Source of the DNA: Taxillus chinensis
Lineage: Eukaryota; Streptophyta; Magnoliopsida; Santalales; Loranthaceae
Reading direction: 5' to 3'
Length of the DNA stretch: 64,000 bases
NCBI GenBank assembly: GCA_023512835.1
Contig: CM042092.1
Span: 4,303,293-4,367,292, forward strand
The number at the start of each line of letters is the position of its first letter. The stretch's first letter is position 1. The notes beneath the pieces were generated by a model. It did not search any database and was not told where the DNA came from. It saw only the letters and a program-made list of their open reading frames with translations. Positions 33,636-45,752 of this stretch are shown in pieces. A program made the translations under genes and the position numbers.

Positions 33636-34400
33636 TGTGAGGATTGGCTAGCCTAAGGGGGTGAAACCAATTCACAAGTCACATATTGGACGATAGAGGA
33701 GAATGAAGCACACTCTTAATGAGACAAAAATACTTTAGCTAGAATGAGGCCTTCTACTGTGAGTAGTTTAAGGAAATAGAACTACCTCTCAAAACATAAA
33801 ACCTTGAGGTGTGGCCAGTCTAATGGGATGGAACCACAACTAAAGAGGATAATATCAAACAGATAGAACGTTGTGCCACTTTCAATGAAGTCTTTTGGGG
33901 GATCTGGTCCTTCCAAAAACAAACTCGTGTGGACTGAGGTCTAAAACAAATAATATCAAGCTACATGGGGGATTGGACGTCACATATGGTATCAAAGCCT
34001 AACCCAAGTCGATGTGTTAGTCCCATAAGGATGTGGGCTTCTTAATGGGGATAAATTGTGAGAATTGGCTAGCATATGGGGGTGTAACCAACTCACAAGT
34101 CCTACATTAGCTAGTAGATGAGAACATAACATGGCCTTAAGAAGGCATAAATACATTTCCTAGCATAGGGCTTTTCATGTGGCTAGTCTAAAGAGACGGA
34201 ATCACCTCTCAGAACACAAAACTTTGAGGCATAACTAGTATAAAGGGATATAACCATGACCCGAGATGATAATATCAAACAAATGGACTGTTGTGCCACT
34301 TTGAACAAGGCCTTTTGGGGGATTTGGTCCTACTAAGAAATCTGTGTGAGCTGAAGCTCAAAACAAACAATATCGAGTAATAGGGGAGATTAGGACACCA
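33636..34400 (+). mobile_element. TRIM (miniature LTR element) with 74-bp internal region
   Basis: Two direct repeats, 33636-33982 (347 bp) and 34057-34400 (344 bp), begin 'tgtgaggattggctagc' and 'tgtgagaattggctagc'. Both end in CA and match throughout with scattered differences. Between them lie only 74 bp. These hold a methionine-tRNA type primer-binding site TGGTATCAAAGCC (33987-33999, four bases after the first LTR) and a purine-rich tract before the second LTR (34043-34056). 'catt' flanks both sides (33632-33635 and 34401-34404), a short probable TSD. There is no coding capacity; it would need enzymes from an autonomous partner. Confidence 0.85.
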
Positions 34401-34404
34401 CATT

Positions 34405-35415
34405 ATCCTTATTAATTAATGATTTCGCTTTTCTCTATAGCTTCAAGGACCCTTATTCTATTTTTCAATTAATGATGCCACTATTGGTTTAATCTATACC
34501 AACTATTGACATCTATTTCAATTTAGATTAAACAAACATTGAAGTTTTTAAGCCCTAAGTTAGTCAAATGGGGAGGGGTGTTGTGCTTAAATGGACTAAC
34601 TAAAAAAATGTCTTTTCGAACTTTAATTCAAAATGATTGCATAATATCAAATGTAGAAGACAAAGTTTCCCAAATCATGTTAACTTTATTAATGTATTAA
34701 TGCTGGATTATTTTTTTAGTTTATAATTAACCAAATAGTTTTAGTTTACTTTATAAATTTACAAAAACAATGAACTTATCTTTATTTCTAAATAATGAAG
34801 AACAAATTACTTAGCAAATTAAAGGATTATGAATCTAAGGGTGTAAATATGAAGTTCTTCAATAATTTTCTAAGTTGGTCCATCAGACTAGTATTATAAC
34901 CCCAAAACTCTTTATATAACATTGAACCTTTAAAATGAAAGGTAACTAGATTATGCTGTCTTGAAACAAATTTGGAAATTTCATTAATGATGTATCTCAA
35001 TCTTCAAAAGCAATATTAAGGTTTTTAAAACAAGGAAACAAGGAGCATTGATCTTATTTAGTAAGGTGTTCTAAAAGGCTTCTTGAAGCTGACATTATCA
35101 ATAACAATTCTATTTACGAAGAGGCCATTTGGAATACAATACTCTTATTAAGAGTTTTTCAAAAGTGTTATTGAGTTAAAGAAGTTTATTGAACAAATTA
35201 CGGAATAAGCTTTTACAGAGGAAGGTTATTAAGGTCACTACAAACTCTGAATTATTCATGTTGACCACTATTCATGTCAAGAACTATTCATACCAAATTA
35301 AGTGTAGTTTTATTTGCTTTTTGAATTAAGATTTCAGTAAGCGTTTTGAAACGTTATGCAAAGTTGCCCTTTTAAAATAAGCAAAGCTTACTAAATTGGT
35401 CTTTCTAGAGTGATA
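34405..35415. other. AT-rich intergenic DNA, no gene seen
   Basis: Featureless AT-rich sequence between the TRIM and the hAT element. It ends in the 'tctttctagagtgatac' flank that reappears at 39046-39062. Confidence 0.5.
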
Positions 35416-35686
35416 CTTTGAACTAAGGGTGTTACCCACTATAGCGGGGTGGGGTTTACCTATTATCATACATCACCCCCACGTAGGTGGGTAATAAAAT
35501 TTTAAAACCGTACCCCATCCCATGTGTAGGCGAGGTGGGGTATCCTGTACTATAGCGGGGTTAGTGGGGGGATGCTTCATCCGCTCACTCCCCACTATCG
35601 GCTTTTATTGATTTCTTTCTTAAGACAATCTTGTCTTTTAGAAGCTTCATGAAGCAGGTTATAAGAGCAATTCGGGTCCTACCGGG

Positions 35687-38600
35687 TATCACGGGGTCAG
35701 GTTTCCTGCGCCTCTTAACCCATTGCGGCACTTAGCTTCTCTATCCACGGTCCGCTAAGTTTAGCCTTTGAGGGTTGAAGCGCACGTAGACTGGTTTCGC
35801 CCTGCCATTGGGCTCATCAGGAGAACGGCTCCAGTTCCCGACCAGTTTGTGTAAGGATGGCCAAATCTCTTCTTCAACGTCAAGTCCTCGACTAGCGGTG
35901 TGCTCCTCACATTCAATCGGGTCGGCACGTCTGAACTCTTAAGGGGTTCCATCCGTTCTCTTCCACGAATTGCCTGGAACCTTCCACTGCACACCATCTA
36001 CGCTTTCAACCAACCCCTCTCATTTACGTAGCATGAATATTCCTAAATCGTGCCACTGAGAAACGTCCCGCCAGCACCACGCTACCCGGGTCATGACATT
36101 CTCCCCCACCCAATCCTCGCAACGTCCTCATTGCGTTTGTCGACATCGCTTCCCCGCAAGCGATGACATCGTTTCCTCGACGCCCTCCCACTCGCCCAAT
36201 GTCAACTGGTTGGACATCGCTTCCCCGCAGGTTGCAACACCTTTACCAAGATGCTCTCCCGCTCGCCCAATGTCCAAAGGATAGGAGGCTTCCAAGATCG
36301 CTCTGATGTGCTCCTTCGTACTCCCTTGCCCAACTCTGTATCACACTCTAGGATACTCTAACTCTATGAATGTAAGGCGTGCAAGACACTATCGGTCGAC
36401 TCACCTCTGTCACGCCCCAGATTCCGAAACCCGCAGAACCAGGAACGCGACTTCCCCATGCCCACTCCGGAGGTCAAGGGATTGTAGACTGATCTATTCC
36501 TATACAATACTACAACGGGGGTAGCATTGTACATACCAATGATCCAAATACAACACGCAATCAACCAATAACCATCAGTGCAGTCAATATTACTGAATTC
36601 AATCCACCCATAAACACAGATTAACAATGTCCAGCTATCCAAGTTAATACAACTGTCACGGACCCGTGTCCGAAAAATAAATAATCAAACCAATAACTAA
36701 ATCCATGAAGAGGAATCCCACATAATGAGGTCCCGACCTGCTCCACTATGACTCCAACGGCTACCCCCTACAACCTGTAGGAAAATAGAAACAAAGTAGG
36801 GTGAGCACGAGCGCCCAGTAGGTGATCCCTATCTCCACCAACCCCTCACATAAAACCTTAAGTCTACATGAGCAGTGTATACTTGTGCATGTGTAGTGTC
36901 CTACTCTATCACAGAGTACCTACGTTCAACAAACGAAACATATTATCTCACACCAAATCTTGACGGATCTCAATCTTTCCCCAAAAAGCCATATGTGGGA
37001 CCCATGGTGTCCCTATTGACAACCGGCCACATAATGGGACCTGAGATAACCAGCCACATAGGGGACCCATGGCATCTTGCCAGCCCTATGTGGGACCCAC
37101 GGTTATCTCTAACAATCCCCACCACCAAAAACACCACCAACTCATGCAATGAATTAAACAGCGGGTGTTAAATTAAATGCTCAATATACATATAAGACAT
37201 TTAAGAGTTTACATCCAGACCGATAATATGCCACAAATAACAAGTATAACACCAATTATTGCAGATTTCAGATAACATTAATAACTTGAAATTTCAACAT
37301 CAAGCCCAGGTAACACCCTTTATATTCATTATCTATCTACTTACCTCTAATAATATCTAATTATTTATATATTTAATTATTATTACTACTTCACCTATAG
37401 TATATTAATATATATATTTATATAAATATTCACATATCCGTATTTATATATGTATTATCTATATATGTACTTATACATGTATTTATATAAGTGTTTATAT
37501 ATATATATATAAAGAAAAAGAAAACCGGCCCATTTGGAGGGCCGGTCTTTGCGTCAACTTGCCAGCCCATTAGGGCTGGCGCTGGTCCCGGGGGCGGCAA
37601 GGTAGCTGCCGCCCCCCCTCATGCCGTCCACGCCAACGAGGCACGCGGACGGGACTCCAGACGGCGGGTCGCGCAGAGCGCACGACGCGGGTGTGCGGCG
37701 CCCGACGGAGCGCGCGGGTCGCACGATACGCGAGGCCGCGCCACGGGCGGCAGTGGCCGCCTTCTCCTCCTTCCACCTCCTCTGCGCGGGACGCGTCCCC
37801 TCCGTCCCACTGTCAGCGCAAGGCACGCGGCGACGACGTAGGTGCGGCCGCCGATCTCCGTCCTTCCCAAGCCGGCAAGCGGCGCACGCCTGGTCAACGT
37901 AGCGACGGCATCGTCGTGTTTTCCTCCCCCTCCACGCCATACGTTAGATGCCTATTTAACTATACATATATTCATATACCTATATACATGTATAATCAAA
38001 ACTTCAACACGAACCCTCAAATCCTGCGTTCAAACACAAGGTGGAAACAAGGAAACACCTACCTAAATCAAGGATCTGTAGAACTGCTTCAAACCTTCGG
38101 CTCTTCTCGTCAAGTTCCGTGCACAACGTAGGGTTTCTACCCCAACTCTTCCTTTTATATAACCATTTATCAAATTTAATATTAATCATAATACACTTAA
38201 TAATAATACTAATAATAATCCAAAGACTTAAATACTCATCTCAATTTACCAATATAATAACAAAACATATTAACATAATTATTAATAATAACGTGACAAT
38301 AACTATAAACACAAAATATTGAAACAATTATGATAATAATAACGCATAATAAACCCGTATATTAAAATGATATCAGAAATAACTCAACGCTCATGCTAAG
38401 GCCACGTCGGAGAAAACATTCCAACTCTATTCGGACAGCTTCCAGCCTTACTTAGGTACGAGTTTCTACAACCTCTGTGAGCTCCCACCTTGGGATCACG
38501 CTACTCGCGAGAGTGCTCGGCGAGTCTTCAGGATACGGGCCGGTTCGGCTCTGATACCACTTGTCACGGGGTCAGGTTTCCTGCGACTCTCAACCCATTG

Positions 38601-38975
38601 CGGCACTTAGCTTCTCTATCCACGGTCCGCTATGTTTAACCTTTGAGGGTTGAAGCGCACGTAGACTGGTTTCGCCCTGCCACTGGGCTCATCAGGAGAA
38701 CGGCTCCAGTTCCCGACCAGTTTGTGTAAGGATTTGCAAATCCCTTCTTCAACGTCAAGTCCTCGACTAGCGGAGTGCTCCTCGCATTCAACCGGGTCAG
38801 TGTGTCTAAACTCCAATGGGGTTCCATCCGTTCTCCTCCACAAACTGCCTGGAACCTTCCGCTGCGCACCATCTACGCTTTCAACCAACCCCTCTCCTTT
38901 ACGTAGCACGAATACATTCCTGAATCGTGTCATTGAGAAACGTCCCGCTAGCACCACGCTGCTCGGGTCGTGACA
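35687..38975 (-). mobile_element. Non-coding LTR element (TRIM/LARD-like) in the hAT element, minus orientation
   Basis: Two LTRs, 35687-36098 (412 bp) and 38562-38975 (414 bp), with TGTCA...TGACA ends on the minus strand; the outermost G of the left copy is mutated. A minus-strand primer-binding site TGGTATCAGAGCC lies at 38547-38559, two bases from the right LTR. A polypurine tract GGGTGGGGGAGAA lies at 36099-36111 beside the left LTR. Without the nested solo LTR B the internal region is only about 395 bp and codes for nothing. Outside the right LTR a further polypurine tract and internal tail continue (38976-39045), so the right LTR is also the 3' LTR of a lost neighbour copy. No matching TSD is found. 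Confidence 0.75.
36408..38470. mobile_element. Solo LTR B, 2.06 kb, same family as solo LTR A, inverted
   Basis: Runs from 'tgtcacgccccag' to 'gtttctaca' with the exact 5-bp duplication ACCTC on each side (36403-36407 and 38471-38475). Read in reverse it matches solo LTR A over scattered blocks, including the ends, the 'gtggccttagcat' block, the 'cctacaacctgtagg' region and the 'ggtgagcacgagcgcccagtag' region. It sits inside the internal region of the smaller LTR element, so it inserted after that element. The GC-rich part (about 37510-37920) yields long frames on both strands that are composition artefacts. Confidence 0.85.
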
Positions 38976-39867
38976 TTCTCCTCCACCCAATCCTCGCAAC
39001 GTCCTCGTTGTGTTTGTCGACATCGCTTCCCCGCAGGCGATGACATCTTTTCTTGAGTGATACTTTGAACTAAGGGTGCTACCCGCTATAGCGGGGTGGG
39101 GTTTACCTATTATCATACATCGCCCCCACCTAGGTGGGTAATAAAATTTTAAAACCGTACCCCGTCCCATGTGTAGGCGAGGCGGGATATCCCGTACTAT
39201 GGCGGGGTTAGCGTGGGGAGGCTTCATCTGCTCGCTCCCCACTACCGGCTTTTATTAATTTCTTTCTTAAGACAATCTTACCTTTTAGAGGCTTCGCGAA
39301 GCAGGTGATAAGAGCAATTTGGGTCTTACCGGAGGCAGAATCAATCTATTACTACCTCCTGTTCTCGCTTAGGCGGTAGATTAAATTTTAAGATTGTATC
39401 TCGTTCCATATATAGGCGGGACAAGATATACCGTTCTTTAATGTGTCTGTGAATAAAGTTTCATTTGCCCACATCTTGTTATCGCTTTTTATTGGATATG
39501 TTCATATCAATAATTTTGGCTTAAATCAAATTTCTACATCATTTTTAACCAAAAAATTATCAAAAATGATTTAATTTTATAATAATAAATACCATTAAAA
39601 ATATAAAAAATCATAAATAATAGTTAAATAATAATATTTAAAATATTATAAAATTATAAATAAATATTATTAAAATTAGGCAGGGCGGGGGCGGGATACC
39701 CCACTACCTATTATCGCTCCCCATCCCTACCTGGGGCAGAGTGTCAAGTTTAAAAATTACACCCCGCTCTTGCTTGGGTGGGGTAACCCGCCCCGCATAG
39801 CGAGAGCAGAGCAGATAGCGGGCGAGGTAGTGGGGGTGGGTATCCGTTACCCACCCCTACTTTGAAC

Positions 39868-41197
39868 ATCCTGAATAAAGGCTTACACAATGCCTTATTA
39901 AAATAATTACTAAGATCTCTTCTTTTTTAAATGAGGCTTTTAGAAATGGTGTTTTGATTAAACATGAAAACTTTCAGAGTACCATGTAAATAGGCTTACT
40001 AAATTATAATATTGTCAAGTTATCTTTTTTTTCTTTTAAGTAAAATCCCTTATAGTAGCTTATCCACTTGCAAAATAAAGACCTTTTAGAGTAAACCTAC
40101 TAAACGACAAGCTTAATAATTTAAGCTTACTAACTTCTTTTTACTAAATGACATCCTAAGTATGTTTTAATTTACTTTCTTGCTAAATAGTGAGCATTAT
40201 GAGTGGATTTGGACTTAAGTTTTCATGAAATAACCTTTAGAACAATAGTCACTCACTCTTTAAAACTTAAGTTTAGAACAATAGTCACCCACTCTTTACT
40301 TTGAAGCTTTTAAAAAATATGTTAAGTTTTGAAACTTCTTATCCCGAAACTCAATTAACAAGTGGTAAGCACTATTTTATATTTATTTAGTATTATTGCA
40401 ATTATCAAATCCATATTATATTTTTGACTTGTGATATTGGTTTATTAATTATACTCCTATCTGATAATGCCAAAAACTATCAATCAATTTATTATATCAA
40501 TAATAACATAACATAGAACTCGAGATCATTTTACATTACAAAATTTCAAGATACGAAGAAGACATTATGAAATTTATGTATTATTATAAATAAAAAGGTA
40601 AAATATATTTAGATTCATAAACAACAGAAAAATAAGAAAAAAAACATTGATTTGAGATTTTTTGAGAGTTAGTGTAGATTTTTAGGTCATTAGAGATCTA
40701 GAATATAAATTTTAAAATGATTTTTGAAGATGGTAGATCCTATAACTATTTTTAAAACTGTTTCTAATTATTTTATATTTTAAAATTTAAACTCAATTTT
40801 GTTGAGAGATTTAATTTTTTTATTTTTTTGCTTTTCTTTATTTTTATTACTTTGATCCACTACTTTTTTTGACTTAATTTTTAAAATATATATACTCTTT
40901 TTAAAATATATTATCTTTCATACCGAACAACAAATATTTTTAAATTAAATTCAATGTGAATTCCAACAACAAAATTCATAAAATAAGATAAAAAATCTGT
41001 AATCTCCCATTCTAACTCCTTCTTCTACTCTGGTCTTCAAATACTTATAAAAGCATTTTGGCCAACCACGCCCTCTACAAACCCACCACCCTCATCACCA
41101 AATAAAATTTTTTATCTGGATGGTATAACCGTATTCACAACCAGATGATGATGTGACATAATATCATATGATGAATTTTTTATCAGGGCTACTCAAC
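39868..41197. other. AT-rich intergenic DNA with a 36-bp tandem duplication
   Basis: The unit around 'tttagaacaatagtcac' occurs at 40236-40262 and 40272-40298 (period 36). Otherwise AT-rich and without coding signal. Confidence 0.5.
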
Positions 41198-41202
41198 ACC
41201 AC

Positions 41203-42880
41203 TACAATGACATGTGTTTAAGGGATTAAGGAGTTAACCTTGTAATGAGATGAGTCTTATAGAGATGACATTTCTTGTTTGGGCAAGGACTCATTATCGG
41301 TTTGGTAGTGGGAGTCCGAGGGCGCTGTGCTTTAGTGGAGGTCTTGCTAGGTGGTATGGTCGATGTGGTTGACCTAGCCTCTTTTGTTGGTCGAGATCGA
41401 CCAATTGAGATTCTAGAGAGTGTGTAGTGCAAGGTCGATGCGAGAATGATGTGGTTGACATGGTCAACCTAGCCCCCCAATTGGTCGATCTATGGAGACT
41501 TCAAAGAGTTTTCTTTGTGAGTTGATCGATATGCGGTGGATTTTTGACATGTGGTTGACGTGGGTGTGTTGACTATGTGTGGTTTTGTGCAAGATCGACC
41601 TTTGGTCAATGTGGAATGTTGGTTGACATGAGAATATGTGGTCGATGTTGGTCGACGTAAGTGTATTTTGGTCGATGTCAACCATACGATAATGTATTTC
41701 AGATTTACGTTGTTATGTTTTGTGTTTTTAGGGTTATTTTCATTATATTTTGAAGTCGAGTTATTAGAGAGAGAGAAAGGGGGAAAACCCTATTGTCTGC
41801 TGATCGCTGTTGCTGCATTCTCGAGGGTGGGAGACGTTTAGCGAAGATGAGCAAGGAATACCTTTAATTTGAAACCCTAAATTCAACCAAAATTGAGGTA
41901 GGGATTTTGTACTCTTCTCTTGCACGTATTGTTGATTGGACCTATTATAGGGTTAGGCTTCGAGGCTAAAAATATATATGTTTGTATATATGTAATAAAT
42001 TCATATATGTGTGATATCATATATGAATGTTAGCTTGAGATGGTATATTTTGTGTGTATGGTTGGTCCTGGTATGATAGTGGAGAGTCCGTTCACAGGGG
42101 TTATAGGGTTGTATTATAGTTTGTTAACGATTTTAGGTGGGGCTTATCAACATGTTTTGTGTGTGCCGTAAATGAAAGATGAAATGGTGTAATTGTGGTG
42201 TTCTGAGTTGTTTGCATGTGTTTACCCTATCTTAGGGAATATTTATCTTGCGATTACAATAAATGTTATGTTGTGATGTTGTGTTTGTGTATATATGATT
42301 GATATGCCTGTGTGACTGACATTGAGGTAACCCATTTGGTTGGGGTTAATGAGGCCTGTCTGGTTTGCTCATATTTTGTGAGTTATGATTTTTTTATCTT
42401 ATTAGTGATTGAAATATTAATTATGAACTGCTTATTCGTCTTTAACATGATACTAACACTTGTATGCACTGTCATGTGGAGTTTAAGAACATGAAATAGG
42501 TTGGGGAGACATGATCCCTACTCAGATGTGGTTGATCACCCCTCCTGTTATGTGATTATTTTTTTCAGGTGCTTATTGGAGTTAGGTGGGATAGCCGAGG
42601 TATGGACCTAAGCTGATGAACTTTTTTTTTATATTTCCTTTCTCTTTATTTTTTTGTTTGAGGATTTGAGATTAATAAAATATTGTATTCTGGTTGTGGG
42701 TTTTTATGTATGAGTATGTGTATTATATGTTGTGTTTAGTTTTTTAGTAGGTGAGGACTGTACTTGTATTGTGTTATGGTCCCATTATGTTTGATATTTT
42801 ATCCTTTCCCCTATTCCACTAGGTGTGGGCGAGAGAAGTCACTACCTAGTTCCCCTAGGTAGAAAAGTTGGGGCGTGACA
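41203..42880. mobile_element. Probable LTR C (solo), distantly related to LTRs A and B
   Basis: The right end reads 'ttggggcgtgaca' like LTR A, preceded by a similar layout: 'ggtgcttattggagttaggtg', a T-rich stretch, then 'taggtgtgggcgagagaagtc'. The 5 bp after it, ACCAC (42881-42885), also occurs at 41198-41202, which suggests the left border at 41203; that end reads TA rather than TG and is less certain. Between 41330 and 41690 the sequence is dense in 'tggtcgatgt' and 'ggtcgacc' words that form overlapping inverted repeats. Confidence 0.5.
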
Positions 42881-42928
42881 ACCACTTTTGTTCTAGCCGA
42901 GCCTTTCTCTTTTCAAGTCGTCGTTTAA

Positions 42929-44780
42929 CTGTTATACCCTATTTTGATCAGGTCGGGTCACGACCATACCTAAGGAAACCCCAACTCAAGGACTTCTTTG
43001 GTAATACTATAAAATGGCCCAAGGCTAGAACCAGGTGATAGAGGATGAAATTTAAAGACCGGCGCACTTAACCGCACTAAATTTGAAGTAAAAATGAAGA
43101 AGTTATGACCAAGTCAAACTTGGTCAAAACTCAAGAGTCATCATCAATTTAGTGATGTCATAATCAACTTAATGACATCATCAATAGCTTAGTGACATTA
43201 TCAAAAGGCTTTCAATATCTTCCCAAAAAAAAGCGACTAGATACAACGAATCTAAAAAGGGGAATATCAACCAATTAAATTGATCAATTTAAATTGACCA
43301 TTGTTTAAACTAAATAATTTGATTGATTAATTAATTGAATGAATGATTGAATAATTGATTAGTTTAATTGATTGATTGAATAATTGATGAATTAATTAAT
43401 TAATTAATTAGATTAGATTAGTTGATTGAATGACTGATTGATTGATTTAAATTAAGTAGTGCAAAAAATTTAAAAGATTTGATTAATTGTCAAGGAGAAT
43501 AAGAAATCTTATTTGCCTATTTTATTTCAATCATATATTTAAATTTGAGTAGAGTGAAAAATCAAATAATTCTAATTAATTTAATTGTATGCCTTGGGGG
43601 ATAATAAATTCTATTTACCCTAATTATTTTAATCAATGATTAAATGAGAGAAATTACTTTTTTGAAGTCTAGCCTACTTACTTTATAAATAGGCAATTCA
43701 TTTGACAACTAAAGGAGCAGAAAAGTCATCTTTTTTTTATGAGAATGAGAGGTTCTTGGAGAGACAATTTTGGAGGACTCACGTGAAAGAATTTTTGGAG
43801 AGCAAGGAGTACACATTGGTGGAGTTAAACATCATACGGATTTATGAAGAATCGTTCTGCGCAAATTATCCAGGTTTTTCTTTTTTTCTTTTTTGTTATT
43901 AAACTATTTAGTTTTTAAATTAAAATATTTTCATCCTTTATTTATAAATAATCATACGAATAACAAAAACACAAATAACTCATCTTTTCTATAAAATTAA
44001 AATCAAAGGCATGAGTGACCATGGAGTTAAGCCATTGATGCTCATACCCTAGCTGCTCGAGCCGACATTGATTGTAGCAGTGTTATTTATTTAAAACTAT
44101 CTTATTTTATCCATTTTTTTAAAAGAGAATAACATTGCGACATGGACCTATATCCCATATCTTTTTTTAAATTAATTTTTTTTCTTTTTTTAAACCTTTT
44201 TGTTTCTTTTAAAGGTCTATATCCTATAATTTTCCCTTTCCTTGAAATATAAAAATACAAAAAATAACTTATTTGAAAGTAAAATAATCAATTATTCATA
44301 AATCAAAACTAGGTACCAATTAAGGGCATTGTGGGGGTGTAAGAATTTTTCTTCTTTCTCCACACGTAACCGAGTCCTGATCTTAAATATCTAAAACCAC
44401 ATACCTTTTTTTTTTCTAGGTGCCCAATTACACCTCAAAATTGTTTGGTGACGACTCTATTTTTTCTTTTCCTTATATGGTGTGTGAGCTACTATGCAGG
44501 GATAACTTGAGGACCAATGGATGAACTAGCATTAAGTCCTTTCCAAAACTAGTCTCGAGCCCGGACAAAAATGGGTTATGATATTAACGCCTCATAGGCA
44601 CCACTGCCCCCATCTCAAAACTCCGACAAGACCATCACTGGCATGGGCGTGACCCAACAATAGTAGACATTCAAGCTCAACAAGCGGAGGCACAATCCCA
44701 TGATCAAAAGGCTAGAGATTCAACTCAATACAAGTGGCATACAAAAGCTATCCCTCCCTTTGGAGGACACGAGTTTGGTG
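42929..44780 (+). mobile_element. Gypsy (Tat-like) LTR and leader remnant
   Basis: Starts 'tgttataccctatttt' and contains a TATAAATA box (43684-43691). Near 44400-44600 it shows the arrangement typical of Tat-lineage gypsy elements after the LTR: 'ctaggtgcccaattacacc', a 'tttggtgacgactct' primer-binding-like segment, and a leader 'gtgtgtgagctactatgcag'. No gag or pol follows. The 66-residue frame at 43702-43902 lies downstream of the TATA box and is probably non-coding LTR sequence. Borders are approximate. Confidence 0.5.
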
Positions 44781-45752
44781 CGGAAATGAGGTTTTACACT
44801 AGTAGCTTCATTGCTTGTCTCCATGCTGGATCTATTTTGGAGTCCCATGACACCACCACCATCAGCAATGGAGGATGAGCAAAGGGCGATTGCTGAAAAG
44901 AGGTTTTATCTGAGCCCGTTGAGCACGCTGAAAGGAGCGAGGACAGAGTTTTGCCGCTTTTTTCTTTGTCTTCTCTCATGGATTGCTGCTCTTCTCCTTC
45001 TTCTTGTTTTTGTTATTAATTAATGTTATATTGTTCTCTAGTAATAATAATTAATAAAGGCAAATAATATTCAAGCCTCACTTTCTTAGAACATAATGGC
45101 AGACACCTTTGATTAGTGGGTGAGAGAAGCTATCCTACGAAGTTGTTGGCAAGGAACAAGCGGAGGAAAGGAAGGGGTAGCCTTGATGATGTCCAAACTT
45201 GGTTGGATAAAAGATGAGAGCAAGGGATGATGAGAGAGTTAGGGTATGTTTAGTTGAGATGTTTTTTGTTTTTGCTTTTCAAAAAATGATACCTGTTTTT
45301 GTTAAGACGTTTTGAAAATAAAAAAAATACAAAAAGTAAAGGGTATGCTTATTTAGCATAGTTTTTATTTTAAAAATATAATAGTTGTTGTTAAGTATAG
45401 AAAATATAAAATTAAAAATAATAAAATATTATTTTTATTTTTTAACACTTTAAAAGTAATTTTTTATTAACTGAACACGTGGCATTGTTAGAAGTCGACA
45501 CATCATATTTTGGAGAAAATTTTTTCAAACTAGCTGGATGTAAAACTTTGTCAGGAATATAATAGAAGAAGAGGAGAAGAGAGAAGAAGATCAGCGACAA
45601 CCTATAGGCTGGCTGGCTGGCCCTCGTTAGACTCGCCGTCTCATTCGTTCTGTCGTGCCTCTACGCCTCCTAGGCTTCATTGAATATATATCAACACGCA
45701 CAGACGAAGCTGTCTCTCTCCCTCCCATCCGCTCCTAGGGGTTTCAACGACG
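44781..45752 (+). other. Region upstream of NUA, with MITE-like repeat and probable promoter
   Basis: About 45242-45480 begins 'agggtatgtttagttgagatg' and resembles the hAT-like MITE ends of the KH gene. From 45540 the sequence becomes purine- then pyrimidine-rich. TATA-like words occur at about 45557-45564 (ATATAATA) and 45684-45691 (ATATATAT). The leader before the ATG is CT-rich ('ctgtctctctccctccc'), typical of plant 5'UTRs. No gene upstream. Confidence 0.4.

Larger units (their letters stand above)
35424..39859. mobile_element. hAT-type element, invaded and with its left arm duplicated
   Basis: The exact 8-bp repeat CTTTGAAC flanks the whole (35416-35423 and 39860-39867), the hallmark of hAT insertion. 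Ends are 'taagggtg' on the left and, inverted, 'taggggtg' on the right. The interior is built of 'gcggggtggggt' and 'acccgccccgc' words with no transposase, so it is non-autonomous. The left arm occurs twice: 35399-35686 and, with its flank and the CTTTGAAC site, 39046-39340. Between them sits an LTR element (35687-38975). The second copy continues unbroken to the right end, so 39071-39859 (789 bp) represents the complete hAT element. Its own interior shows an older, more diverged internal repeat (about 39100-39250 against 39345-39500). Confidence 0.75.

Noticed and set aside
37554..38131. Long overlapping frames on both strands in GC-rich DNA (up to 146 codons)
   Set aside because: They lie inside solo LTR B, have Arg/Pro/Ala-rich low-complexity translations in every frame, and match no family; they reflect GC content.
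38616..39242. 208-codon minus-strand frame
   Set aside because: It crosses the junction between the LTR-element tail and the hAT arm, so it cannot be an inherited gene; the non-start part is in repeat DNA.
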